DNA from: Chrysochromulina parva
Lineage: Eukaryota; Haptophyta; Prymnesiales; Chrysochromulinaceae
NCBI GenBank assembly: GCA_002887195.1
Contig: PJAB01000941.1
Coordinates: forward strand, 1-18,926
DNA: 18,926 bases
Reading direction: 5' to 3'
Part shown: positions 1 to 7,642 of the stretch, piece after piece
Layout of the letters: each line of letters opens with the position of its first letter
Position numbering within the stretch: the stretch's first letter is position 1
The notes under the pieces: model-generated
Told to the model about the DNA's origin: nothing
Database searches by the model: none
Seen by the model: only the letters and a program-made list of their open reading frames with translations
Position numbers and translations under genes: made by a program

Positions 1-498
1 GCAACCGCGGGGGGACAGGGTGACCAGAGGCCATGGCGCCCTCTCGAGGCGTTACACATGATGTAGAATGCATAACCGGGGCGGGCGGGGAGGGTAGAAC
101 AGTGCTTGCGTGTGACCGGCTGATGACCAGCGTGTGGCGATGCGTGGCGATGCGTGGCGATGCCGGTGGCGTTGTGCGGACGATAGTCGGCACGTGCGGT
201 GTGTGCCGTGTATGCCGCCCCGGTCGGCCCGCGGCATCCACCCGTACCGTAAAAAAATCGTAATTCGCGATATTGTTCAATTTCCAGAAACACTCGAACG
301 CGAGCATCGGATCGGATACACAATATCCGAAGAGAAGATCGTACCGGTACCGTCACCGTTCGTAGATCCAAGTACCAAGAAGCAAATGCAAGGACGGAAG
401 ACGCAAGATTGGATGAGCATCGTGTCACTGCTCGCAGGTTGTACAGGTCCGCATGCGGCGGTGTGCGAACTCTCGTTCGCTTGCTCAGCCAGTGCACC
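1..498. other. Intergenic region, no supported gene
   Basis: This stretch lies downstream (3') of the secreted-protein gene that ends at 499 on the minus strand. Open frames here are short, Arg/Cys-rich and overlap each other, so I do not call a gene. The left part is GC-rich with a 10-bp tandem repeat near 131-162. Positions 245-420 are more AT-rich, which suits a 3' UTR or spacer. A gene to the left may extend in from outside the window, but nothing recognisable is seen. Confidence 0.6.
131..162. repeat. 10-bp tandem repeat, about 3 copies
   Basis: The unit TGCGTGGCGA is repeated about three times head to tail (the first copy is slightly changed). It is a simple microsatellite-scale repeat in the left spacer; no function is indicated. 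Confidence 0.8.
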
Positions 499-3006
499 CT
501 AAGTGCACCCGTGCGCTCGGCACATGAGACTCACCCCATCCTGTAGCGACGCGCCCGACGCACCGGTCGCGCGCACGGCGTCGGCCGCCGCCTCGCCGAG
601 GTCGTCCCCAGACCCTAGGAATTCCGCAAGGGCAGCGCACCGATCAGCGAGACGATATCCCAACGGCCAACCGGCCGCGATCTCGTAGACGAGATCGAAG
701 ACCCTTGCCCATGGCACGCTGGATGCGCCAGTGGCCCACATGAGGGATTGCACCGCCGGTGCGCTCACATCGCATCCCGCCTGCAGCAGCGCCACCGCAC
801 TGAGCTCGCACGCACTACAGACCACTGCCTCCAAGGCCGAGAAAGTGTCGTCCCCGAGCCCCATGCCGAGCGCGTGAGGGCGGCTGCTCACAAACGTATG
901 CAGCGCACCCACACGCGCGTCGCCCAAGCCGCCGCGTGCGCCGCCGTCGGTATCGATGATCCGCGCGCCGATGACGATGGCATCGTCGGCGCCATATGCG
1001 GCCACCGCCTCCCACCAGGGCGCCGCTCGCGTGCCCGCCAGCACCAAGCGCGCCTCGCTGATGATGCCCATCGGGGTGGCGTCAGTGGCCGTGACTTGAG
1101 CTCCGCGATCATTCATGGCGACCCGTGTCAACCTTGGTGCCTCCGCCGTGGCGGCAGAGGCCGATGACCTGATGAAGACACTCAGCTCTATGCCGAGGGC
1201 GCACTCCCACACCGTCGCCGCCGCCGCAAGCTCGTCGGCCGCCGCCGCGTCGCCCGCGGCACGCAGCAGCTGCAGCTGCACGGAGCGAACACCTCCGAGG
1301 GCGAGGCTCAGGGTTGCTAGTAGAGGGGAGACGGCTGAAGCATCGAGCCCATCAGATGAGGCGGCGCCTCTCGCCGCCTCCGCCGCCTCCGCCGTGCCCG
1401 TGTGACCAACAGCGCCAGCGCCAGCCGCTCCTGGGGCACTCACGGACGCCAACAGCACCAACGGTGCCGCGCCAGCAGCCCTCGCTAGATGCGGCGCCTG
1501 CTCACGCAGCATTCGTAAAGTGCGAGCCACTGACGGCGCCAGCGCCGCAGCCGCCCCAGCATCCCCAGCATCCAGCGGCACGCCAGCCGTGGCGGCGAGG
1601 GCAAGGCAGCTTTTGTCGTCGCACGAAGGCGGCGGCAGAGGGCGCCCGAGCGCCGCGGCGAGCATGCGCGGCAGCAGCGCGCTTGCTGAGGCGGCGACGC
1701 TCGCGGTGCGTTCACCCGCGTAGATGCCAGGGCAGCGGCCTCGCAGCGACGCGGGCCCGGTGGCAGCGGTGCCGAGCAGAGGCACCCACTCCGTAGGCGC
1801 AACCGCCGCGCCAATGCCGCCGCCGCCGCCGCCCGCGTCCGGTGAGCCGGGCGGCGGCCGCGGCGGCGTCCCAGGCGGCCGGTGAGGGCGTACCGGCGGC
1901 GGCTTGGCAGGCGGCGGCGGAGTACCTCTCACAGGTGGCAGCGGCGTACCGGCGCCTCCAACGTCCATGGCGCGCACCATTCGGCGCATCAGGTCGGCGG
2001 AGAGCTGTTGCTGCGTGAGGGAGTAGTTGATGACGCCCTTAGTGATGGTCGTGACACCGACGAGTTGTCGCGCCAGTAGGACTGACTCGACGTCCACCCC
2101 GGACACAGTGAGCTTGCCACCCGCCGCCGCGACGCCGTGGCACTTCTCCAGACCCTCGGGCATCGAGGCTTGAAGCAGGCGCGACGCCCAGCGCGGCACC
2201 GTACACACCTCCGCGGGTTGCGGCAGTTGATTGATCAGTTCAACTGCCACCGACGCCCTGGTCGTGACGGCCGGAGTGGCCGAGGCAGCCGCATTCGTTG
2301 TGACGAATTCCATGTGGGCGACCTCCGCGCCGCCGCCGCCGGTGAGGGCGAGCGGGCTCTCCCATTCATAGGCGCGCTGGCGTGCAGTGATGGCGATCGG
2401 ACCGGCGCCGCCGCCGCCGCCGCCGCTCTCGTCACCCTCCGAGTCCAATGCTGCCAACAAGCGCGCCACCTGGGGGTCGGCCGAGGCAGATGCTGCTGTC
2501 GCGAGCGCGGCGGCGGGCGCGGTGAGCGACCACACGAGCCGCTTGAGCACAAAGTTGTGGCCGGCGTAGCTGCTCAAGTTCTTGGACGAGCCGGGCTGCA
2601 CCGTGCCGTAGCAGATGGGCGGGACCGAGCCGACCAAGTCGATCCAGCAGAGCTCGAGAGGAAATGCGAGCTCGTTCATGAAGATGACGTCCATGAGGCC
2701 TGCGGGCCGCTTGACCATCGACGTCCACGCTTTATCCGTCTCCGACACGGTCGAATCCTGCTTCAGATACACGTGCACCTCCGTGTCCACGTCCGCCTTG
2801 GCGTGGAAGGTGATGGCGACGCACTTGGACAGCTGCTCACACCGCTTCTTTGCGGCGGCCACGGTCATGAAGCCCGTCTCGACATCGTCCTTCGTGCCGG
2901 GGATGAACCCACCCTTGACGGTCCACTTGGCGACGTTGTCGTCATCGGCGGCGGCCGTCGCGTAGGTGACGACGAGGCCGAGGAAAAGGTGTCGAGGGAG
3001 CCACAT
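499..3006 (-). CDS. Secreted PAN-like / VHL-beta-like domain protein
   Basis: The product is 835 residues from the ATG at 3004-3006. The open frame runs 13 codons further upstream, but only to a GTG. The ATG gives a textbook signal peptide (residues 1-20, MWLPRHLFLGLVVTYATAAA), so the protein probably enters the ER and is secreted or lumenal. Residues about 27-98 resemble a PAN/Apple-type segment (Ala-rich helix, C-x5-C spacing, then TFHAKA and a VYLK strand). Residues about 107-157 resemble the beta domain of the von Hippel-Lindau protein: IFMNELAFPLELCW, a PG turn, then SYAGHNFVLKR. Residues about 253-317 look like a second, weaker copy (ELINQLPQPAEVC...). A Pro/Gly-rich hinge covers about 355-397. 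The rest is Ala-rich with scattered Cys and no family I recognise. It is divergent from the Ser/Pro-rich gene at 3601. Both domain names are by-eye matches; the gene itself is well supported by length and signal peptide. Confidence 0.75.
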   Translation of the reverse strand: MWLPRHLFLGLVVTYATAAADDDNVAKWTVKGGFIPGTKDDVETGFMTVAAAKKRCEQLSKCVAITFHAKADVDTEVHVYLKQDSTVSETDKAWTSMVKRPAGLMDVIFMNELAFPLELCWIDLVGSVPPICYGTVQPGSSKNLSSYAGHNFVLKRLVWSLTAPAAALATAASASADPQVARLLAALDSEGDESGGGGGGAGPIAITARQRAYEWESPLALTGGGGAEVAHMEFVTTNAAASATPAVTTRASVAVELINQLPQPAEVCTVPRWASRLLQASMPEGLEKCHGVAAAGGKLTVSGVDVESVLLARQLVGVTTITKGVINYSLTQQQLSADLMRRMVRAMDVGGAGTPLPPVRGTPPPPAKPPPVRPHRPPGTPPRPPPGSPDAGGGGGGIGAAVAPTEWVPLLGTAATGPASLRGRCPGIYAGERTASVAASASALLPRMLAAALGRPLPPPSCDDKSCLALAATAGVPLDAGDAGAAAALAPSVARTLRMLREQAPHLARAAGAAPLVLLASVSAPGAAGAGAVGHTGTAEAAEAARGAASSDGLDASAVSPLLATLSLALGGVRSVQLQLLRAAGDAAAADELAAAATVWECALGIELSVFIRSSASAATAEAPRLTRVAMNDRGAQVTATDATPMGIISEARLVLAGTRAAPWWEAVAAYGADDAIVIGARIIDTDGGARGGLGDARVGALHTFVSSRPHALGMGLGDDTFSALEAVVCSACELSAVALLQAGCDVSAPAVQSLMWATGASSVPWARVFDLVYEIAAGWPLGYRLADRCAALAEFLGSGDDLGEAAADAVRATGASGASLQDGVSLMCRAHGCT

Positions 3007-3600
3007 GACAGAAATGAAATCACACCGGTGCGATTTTTCATTCACACAGCCATTTCCTCTGGCGTTTCTTCATGACGAATTCTTCCCCACCCGCGTCCGG
3101 GAGGGAAGCCGTCGCCGCGCGCCGAAAATAACCCGGACGGCGCGCGGCGACGGCCCAAATCGAAGAAGGATCCCTCATCTGACGAGCTAACATCTCGTCT
3201 GCCCACAGCCCGCGGAAGCAGAAGTAGCTCACAGCCATGGTAAGTGTCCTGTGGACGCTTCCGCTTCCGTGTGGTGGTTACAAATTGTGTGGACACTTCT
3301 AAGGCCATGTTAGGCCACGTGTTTAGGGGCCAAGGTTAGGGGCCAGATCCCGTATCACGTCTTACTTTGTCTACGTCTGTGCGGAAAAGCAACGTCATAA
3401 CCAGAATTGTCGTAATTCACAAAAAAAATCTTTTGCGGACTTCTTGTGGACTATCTATAAACGGACTTCAGGGCAAAGTATCGTCAATTCATATCGCGTT
3501 AATGGGTCTCGTCAATCCTTGGAAATTCCCATCCGTCCAAATTCTCCACGCGCCTCGTCTCCCTCCAGACGCCGATACGTTCTCTTGCTGCAGCAGAAGA
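3007..3600. promoter_or_regulatory. Divergent promoter region with GTGGAC-CTTC motifs
   Basis: This is the spacer between the secreted-protein gene (-) and the Ser/Pro-rich gene (+). It includes the upstream parts of both open frames. The motif GTGGACNCTTC occurs near 3251-3261 and 3289-3299, with relatives near 3436-3465. The 10-mer TTAGGGGCCA appears around 3323 and again about 3336. A TATA-like TCTATAAA lies at 3454-3461, 140 bp before the ATG at 3601. The promoter role is inferred from position. Confidence 0.45.
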
Positions 3601-5019
3601 ATGGAGGGCCCTAAGCGGGATGGCGCTGCACGTCCCCGCGGTGCCAAGGCAGCGCACACGCCCGTACCACGGCTCTCGGCTGAGAAGACTGACGTCAAGC
3701 ACAAGAAGGCCATGCGAAGCCCTCACAATCCGCCGACGCCGCACAATGGTGGTAGCAACAAGAAGCGCAGAGCAGCGAGAGCTTCGCATGAGTCAAGCAC
3801 AAGAAGCGCGCAGAGCACGTCGCCCGAACTGAGCGAGTCCATGCCGCCAGTGTCGCGTCAGCTGTGCCTATCGCCCCGAAAGGGCAGAGGCAAGGGCAAG
3901 CGCAGCAGCTTTGAGAGTGCAAGCGTTGAACAGCAGTCCCCGCGTGCGCTCGGTCACCCGCATTCAATCCTCTTCGAGAGACCGAGCTTCAACAGCCAGC
4001 CTGTATCTCCCTTCGAGAGATCGAGCTTCAACGGCCACTTCGGAAGCGCAGCCGCCTGCCGTCACAGTGCGTTCTCAAACTCCCTCACTAGTTCCTTCTC
4101 TGGCACCACAAGCCAGGAGGTGACTGCCAGAGATGTGTACTCTTTCAAGGCTTCCACGGACCGCGCGGCAAGCCCGACTGGCGATCCGGGCGTGGAGCAT
4201 CCGAGTGCACAGCCCTCGGCTCTGCTGACGCCAGCTCTGACGATGCCGGCTCCGCACCTGCCACTCGTACCATTGCTAGGCGCGCCCTCCACACGAGCCC
4301 TCGAGTCACCTTCAGAGCCTGAGGTTTCGCCACCGCCATACGTAGCCGCATTGAACGGTGGGGCCGCCTCGATGAACGACCCAATTGAGGCCGCCTCGAT
4401 GAACGACCCAATTGAGGCCGCACTCCAACCGATGCATACGCGTGCCAAGACGCCGCCACGAACGCATACCAAGGCCGCGCCGCCGCTCCTACCGCAGCAG
4501 CTGCTGGCGCTGGCCGACCCGCCGTCGAAGCCACGCGTCAAGGTGCCGACGCTGCTGCTGCAGAATATCGGCGCGTCGCCTGTCGGTCGTCGACCGCTCA
4601 AGAGCCCTTACCCCGGTAAGAAAGGGAGTCAGCGAGCCGCTAAGGTAACTGCCAAGGAGAAGATGCTCGCCAAGGCGGCGGCCGCTTTGGCCACCGCCGC
4701 GCCGGCCGCCGCCGCTCTTGCCGCCGCCAGCACCGACCCCGCCGACCCCGCCGACCTTGCGACCGCCGCCTCCATCCTCGCCACCTCCTCCGTCGGGCTG
4801 TCGGTGCCTGCGCCATCGCTCCCCAAGTTTACCCACCTGAACGTGCGTGCGCTGCTCGCGTCGCCCGCGGCGACACAAACCTCATGGGACACCTGGCTCA
4901 TGCTCCAGCGCCTTCGGGAGTGGGACGAGAGCGAGCGCTCGCGCGACTCACAGAGGAGCTCGATCCAGAGCAGCAGCAGCAGCGCCAAGGTAAGCGCCCA
5001 GGACAGTGCTCGTCGCTGA
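3601..5019 (+). CDS. Hypothetical Ser/Pro/Ala-rich disordered protein
   Basis: The product is 472 residues from the ATG at 3601, which has A at -3 and G at +4. An in-frame ATG at 3502 would add 33 residues but has a weaker context and lies only about 40 bp past a TATA-like box. The frame is also open back to a TTG at 3367. The protein is basic at the N-terminus (MEGPKRDG...) and rich in Ser, Pro and Arg with many SP dipeptides (LSPRKG, QSPRAL), as in phosphorylated or nuclear proteins. It has an imperfect internal repeat, FERPSFN then FERSSFN, a perfect duplication of nine residues (ASMNDPIEA twice), an Ala-rich stretch after AKEKMLAKAAAAL, and a more ordered Trp-containing end (TSWDTWLMLQRLREWDESE). 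No conserved domain is recognised. A GTAAGC at 4990 could be a splice donor, so the C-terminus could differ. Confidence 0.6.
   Translation: MEGPKRDGAARPRGAKAAHTPVPRLSAEKTDVKHKKAMRSPHNPPTPHNGGSNKKRRAARASHESSTRSAQSTSPELSESMPPVSRQLCLSPRKGRGKGKRSSFESASVEQQSPRALGHPHSILFERPSFNSQPVSPFERSSFNGHFGSAAACRHSAFSNSLTSSFSGTTSQEVTARDVYSFKASTDRAASPTGDPGVEHPSAQPSALLTPALTMPAPHLPLVPLLGAPSTRALESPSEPEVSPPPYVAALNGGAASMNDPIEAASMNDPIEAALQPMHTRAKTPPRTHTKAAPPLLPQQLLALADPPSKPRVKVPTLLLQNIGASPVGRRPLKSPYPGKKGSQRAAKVTAKEKMLAKAAAALATAAPAAAALAAASTDPADPADLATAASILATSSVGLSVPAPSLPKFTHLNVRALLASPAATQTSWDTWLMLQRLREWDESERSRDSQRSSIQSSSSSAKVSAQDSARR
4363..4416 (+). repeat. Perfect 27-bp tandem duplication in coding sequence
   Basis: The 27-bp unit beginning GCCGCCTCGATGAACGAC is present twice head to tail (4363-4389 and 4390-4416) with no mismatch. 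It adds exactly nine residues and keeps the frame. The identity suggests a recent replication slippage event or an assembly copy. Confidence 0.9.
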
Positions 5020-5506
5020 GCTGCGTCTCTAGTTCCATGCGAGCAGGTCACTGGCCAGTCATGAGTCACGAGTCAGGCGGTATAGCGTGATTCATTTTTA
5101 CTAGCCTACTCGGCTATCCTGTATCCACGCGCATCTTCTCGTCTCTAAGCGCCAACGCCAACTGAAGAACTCGGTGTCATTATACTGCTGCATTCGCGCA
5201 TTCACATACTCGCCAATAATCGCCTATATACGTGAGAGGTGTAGTAGTACTCGAGTCGGTCGCCGGCCGTACTGTCATCGGCCACCTGGCCGCGGTAAGG
5301 CCGCGGGCGTTCACGTGAGGTCAGAAGTAGGTCAGTCGCTGAGGTCCGCTCCGCCGCGCGATGCGGTTGAGTTTCTTGGCGTTGGAAGATAGTTCAGCGC
5401 AGCAGTTGGATCTCCGCTGTGCGTCCGGTCTCTCCCGGTACTAACCGAGCCCGAGAAGGCACCAATTCTTCACATGTCTTCACTGTGAAAACACGGCCCC
5501 AGGGGG
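5020..5506 (+). promoter_or_regulatory. Upstream region of EED with TATA-like box and short uORF
   Basis: This 487-bp spacer separates the Ser/Pro-rich gene from EED; both genes read rightward. The left half is relatively AT-rich. A TATATA occurs at 5225-5230, about 280 bp before the EED ATG. A four-codon upstream frame (ATG TCT TCA CTG TGA, 5474-5488) ends 18 bp before the EED ATG. A CCCCAG just before GGGGATGG could alternatively be a splice acceptor for an upstream non-coding or short coding exon. No other gene is seen. Confidence 0.4.
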
Positions 5507-7267
5507 ATGGTCGTCTCCGTCGCCGAGTCGCATCGACGGCCGATCTACGCCATCGCGTGGAACCTGGTCGACGCTTCGCTCGCTGATACCTTCGCGAGCG
5601 TTGGGGCAAACCGCGTGTCTGTCTACCGGCTGGCCCTCCCAGAGATCGCTGCCGCCGATGATCCACTGGTGGCGGCCGCCGCGGCGCCGATGAAGGATGG
5701 TAAGCGACTTGGTGGCCAATCGGGCGCATCGCCGGCGGAATGCACGCTGCAGCAAGCTTACTGCGACCAAGATCCGGACGAGAACTTCTATTGCTGCGCG
5801 TGGGGCGTGCGCGTGGGGCCTGATGGTGCCACCGCCACGAGCGTGCTTGCGGTTGCGGGTGCACTGTTCCAGATCAAGCTCCTAGACCTGTGTGCGGGTC
5901 AGGTGGCGTGCGTGCTGCGCGGCCACGGCGGCGCCGTGAACGAGCTGCAGTTCCACCCGCGCGAGCGTGCCTTGCTGGTCTCCGCCGCGGCCGACGAGTC
6001 TGTGCGCCTCTGGCACGTGGGAGTAGGTCAGTGCCTGGCGACGTTTGCGGGGCACTCGGGCCATCGCGATGCGGTGGTAAGCTTGGACGTGCGGTTGGAC
6101 GGTCGTGCGCTCGTGACGGGCGCGATTGATGGCGCCATAAAGCTCTGGGCACTCGACGCGCCGCCGCTTCAGAGGCGCATCATGGCGGCCAACGAGGCCG
6201 CCGCCTCCGCCGCCGCCGCTATCGCTTCCGCCGCCGAGGACGACGAGGCCGCCGCTGCCGCGGTGAGCGCGGCGTCGTCGCCGAACTCGGCATGGCCGAT
6301 GGGCGAGTGGCAGCTGGCCCCGCTAGTCTTCCAAGCGCCCCTCGCCACCTACGACCGCGTTCACTTCGATGCCGTGTCGAGCCTCTGCTGCTGGGTCGAC
6401 TGCGTGCGTTGGGCGGGGGCGGCGGTTCTCTCTCGCGGGACGGACGGACGGATCGCGCTGTGGCGGCCGCGGCGCACGCTCGGTCTGGGGCCTGCCGAGG
6501 CGACGGCGGGCACGGCTGCCGAGGGAGTAGCAGCCGAGGGCGCGGCAGCTAAGGGGGCGCCGCCCAGGCTCACAGCCAAAGGCAAGGCCGGAGTCAAAAG
6601 CGGTGCCAAGGGTGGATCTGGCAAGGGTGCTGGCATCAAGGGCGGTGGCGCAACTGCGGACGATGGCGCCGGCGCGGACGATGGCGCCGGCGCGGACGCC
6701 GGCACTGGCAGTGCGCATGCGCCCGGTACGGCGTCTGACCTGGTGCCCGGTACGGCGCCCGTTGGGGCACGCGATTCGCACGAGCTGCTCGCAGAGATCG
6801 AGGAGCCGCGAACGGCGGGTCTCTGGTTCCTCCGGTTCGGAACGGACCTCAGGCGCACGCGGCTCGCTTTGGGCGACACCAATGGGCAGGTGGCCGTTTG
6901 GGATCTTGGCGCTCTGCTTGCGATGACCGAGGCGGGAGGGGCGGGAGGGGGAGGGGCGGGAGGGTCATTCGGGGGGCCCGCGCCGACAGAGGAGGCAGGC
7001 AGCGGGTCGGTGGGCGGGTCCACATTGGTGGCCGAGGAGCCGGTGGCGGCTGAGGAGTCCCCGCTGCTGTGCCCGCTGCACCCGCGGCCCCTCACCACCC
7101 TCTCGATGGCGTCGGCGAGCAGCTCCAACCGCAAGCGTCGCAAGGGCGCCAAGGGGAAAGCAGGCGTGGGGCGTACCTGCCTCGTGCGCTGTGTTTCCAT
7201 CTCGGCCGACGGGAGACACGTCGCCTTCGGCTGCGAGGATGGCTCGGTGCACGTGGGTGAGGCCTAG
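5507..7267 (+). CDS. EED: Polycomb protein EED (WD40, PRC2 core subunit)
   Basis: This is the WD40 propeller subunit of Polycomb repressive complex 2. In known organisms EED scaffolds the EZH methyltransferase and reads H3K27me3 to stimulate it. The 586-residue product follows animal EED block by block: FASVGANRVSVY (29-40), DENFYCCAW (91-99), HGGAVNELQFHPRE (from 140), GHRDAVVSLD, VDCVRW (297-302), GLWFLRFGTDL (from 438), LALGDTNGQVAVWDL. The methyl-lysine cage is visible: F29, Y95, W440 and F441, where human EED has Phe97, Tyr148, Trp364 and Tyr365. Three lineage-specific loops enlarge it: an Ala-rich one near 226-255, a Gly/Ala-rich one near 326-432, and a Gly/Pro/Ser one near 464-545. The last strand ends SVHVGEA without the usual Trp-Asp, so a short terminal exon or degenerate end is possible. 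The protein begins right at the first propeller strand and lacks the long N-terminal tail of animal EED. Confidence 0.92.
   Translation: MVVSVAESHRRPIYAIAWNLVDASLADTFASVGANRVSVYRLALPEIAAADDPLVAAAAAPMKDGKRLGGQSGASPAECTLQQAYCDQDPDENFYCCAWGVRVGPDGATATSVLAVAGALFQIKLLDLCAGQVACVLRGHGGAVNELQFHPRERALLVSAAADESVRLWHVGVGQCLATFAGHSGHRDAVVSLDVRLDGRALVTGAIDGAIKLWALDAPPLQRRIMAANEAAASAAAAIASAAEDDEAAAAAVSAASSPNSAWPMGEWQLAPLVFQAPLATYDRVHFDAVSSLCCWVDCVRWAGAAVLSRGTDGRIALWRPRRTLGLGPAEATAGTAAEGVAAEGAAAKGAPPRLTAKGKAGVKSGAKGGSGKGAGIKGGGATADDGAGADDGAGADAGTGSAHAPGTASDLVPGTAPVGARDSHELLAEIEEPRTAGLWFLRFGTDLRRTRLALGDTNGQVAVWDLGALLAMTEAGGAGGGGAGGSFGGPAPTEEAGSGSVGGSTLVAEEPVAAEESPLLCPLHPRPLTTLSMASASSSNRKRRKGAKGKAGVGRTCLVRCVSISADGRHVAFGCEDGSVHVGEA
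6661..6760 (+). repeat. Short tandem repeats in EED loop
   Basis: The unit GATGGCGCCGGCGCGGAC is repeated twice, with a partial third copy, near 6662-6700, coding for DGAGA repeats. A second pair, GCCCGGTACGGCG, occurs near 6720 and 6747. They build the low-complexity loop between propeller blades. Confidence 0.8.
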
Positions 7268-7642
7268 GTGAGGCCGCGTGACACATCGGGCGAGGCCGGC
7301 ACGACTTCACTATCTCCTGAAAGTCAAAGCGAAGGCCGAAGGCGAGGCGGGGCGCCGAAGTCCAAGTCGAGACTCGACTTAACTTTCCGTATCGGTAGGT
7401 CGGTAGCCCCGCGCGCGGTGTACCGTGTACGACGCCTTAGGTCCATCGCATCTGACGTCCTTTCCCCCCAATTTAGAGCCCTGTGGGCCTGAACATTACT
7501 ACTAACAAGATGAGAAGGGTCAACGTGCTCGAACAAGGCCGGGCGCCGATTTTTGATTCCCGCGATTCAGGATACCGTATATAAAGTGATGAGCCAGTGC
7601 ACGCGACAGACACGTCGAGTTCCGCCTACCTCAAGGCGCCAC
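7268..7642. other. Convergent intergenic region between EED and BBS4
   Basis: This 375-bp spacer lies between two stop codons, so it should hold both 3' UTRs. It contains a TATATAAAG at 7578-7586 and a near-palindromic GTGTACCGTGTAC at about 7419. No gene, tRNA or snoRNA could be supported here. Confidence 0.6.

Noticed and set aside
134..502. 122-residue + strand frame at the left edge
   Set aside because: Cys/Arg-rich, begins in a tandem repeat, overlaps the stop of the neighbouring gene, and matches nothing recognisable.
2137..3075. 312-residue open frame on the + strand over the secreted-protein gene
   Set aside because: Arg/Gly-rich shadow of the minus-strand gene, which has a signal peptide and recognisable domains; high GC removes stops.
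6361..7200. 279-residue minus-strand frame over EED
   Set aside because: Pro/Ala/Ser-rich antisense shadow of a well-matched EED frame.
7578..7586. TATATAAAG as a promoter
   Set aside because: It lies between two convergent genes with no open frame downstream in either direction, so it is more likely 3' UTR sequence.
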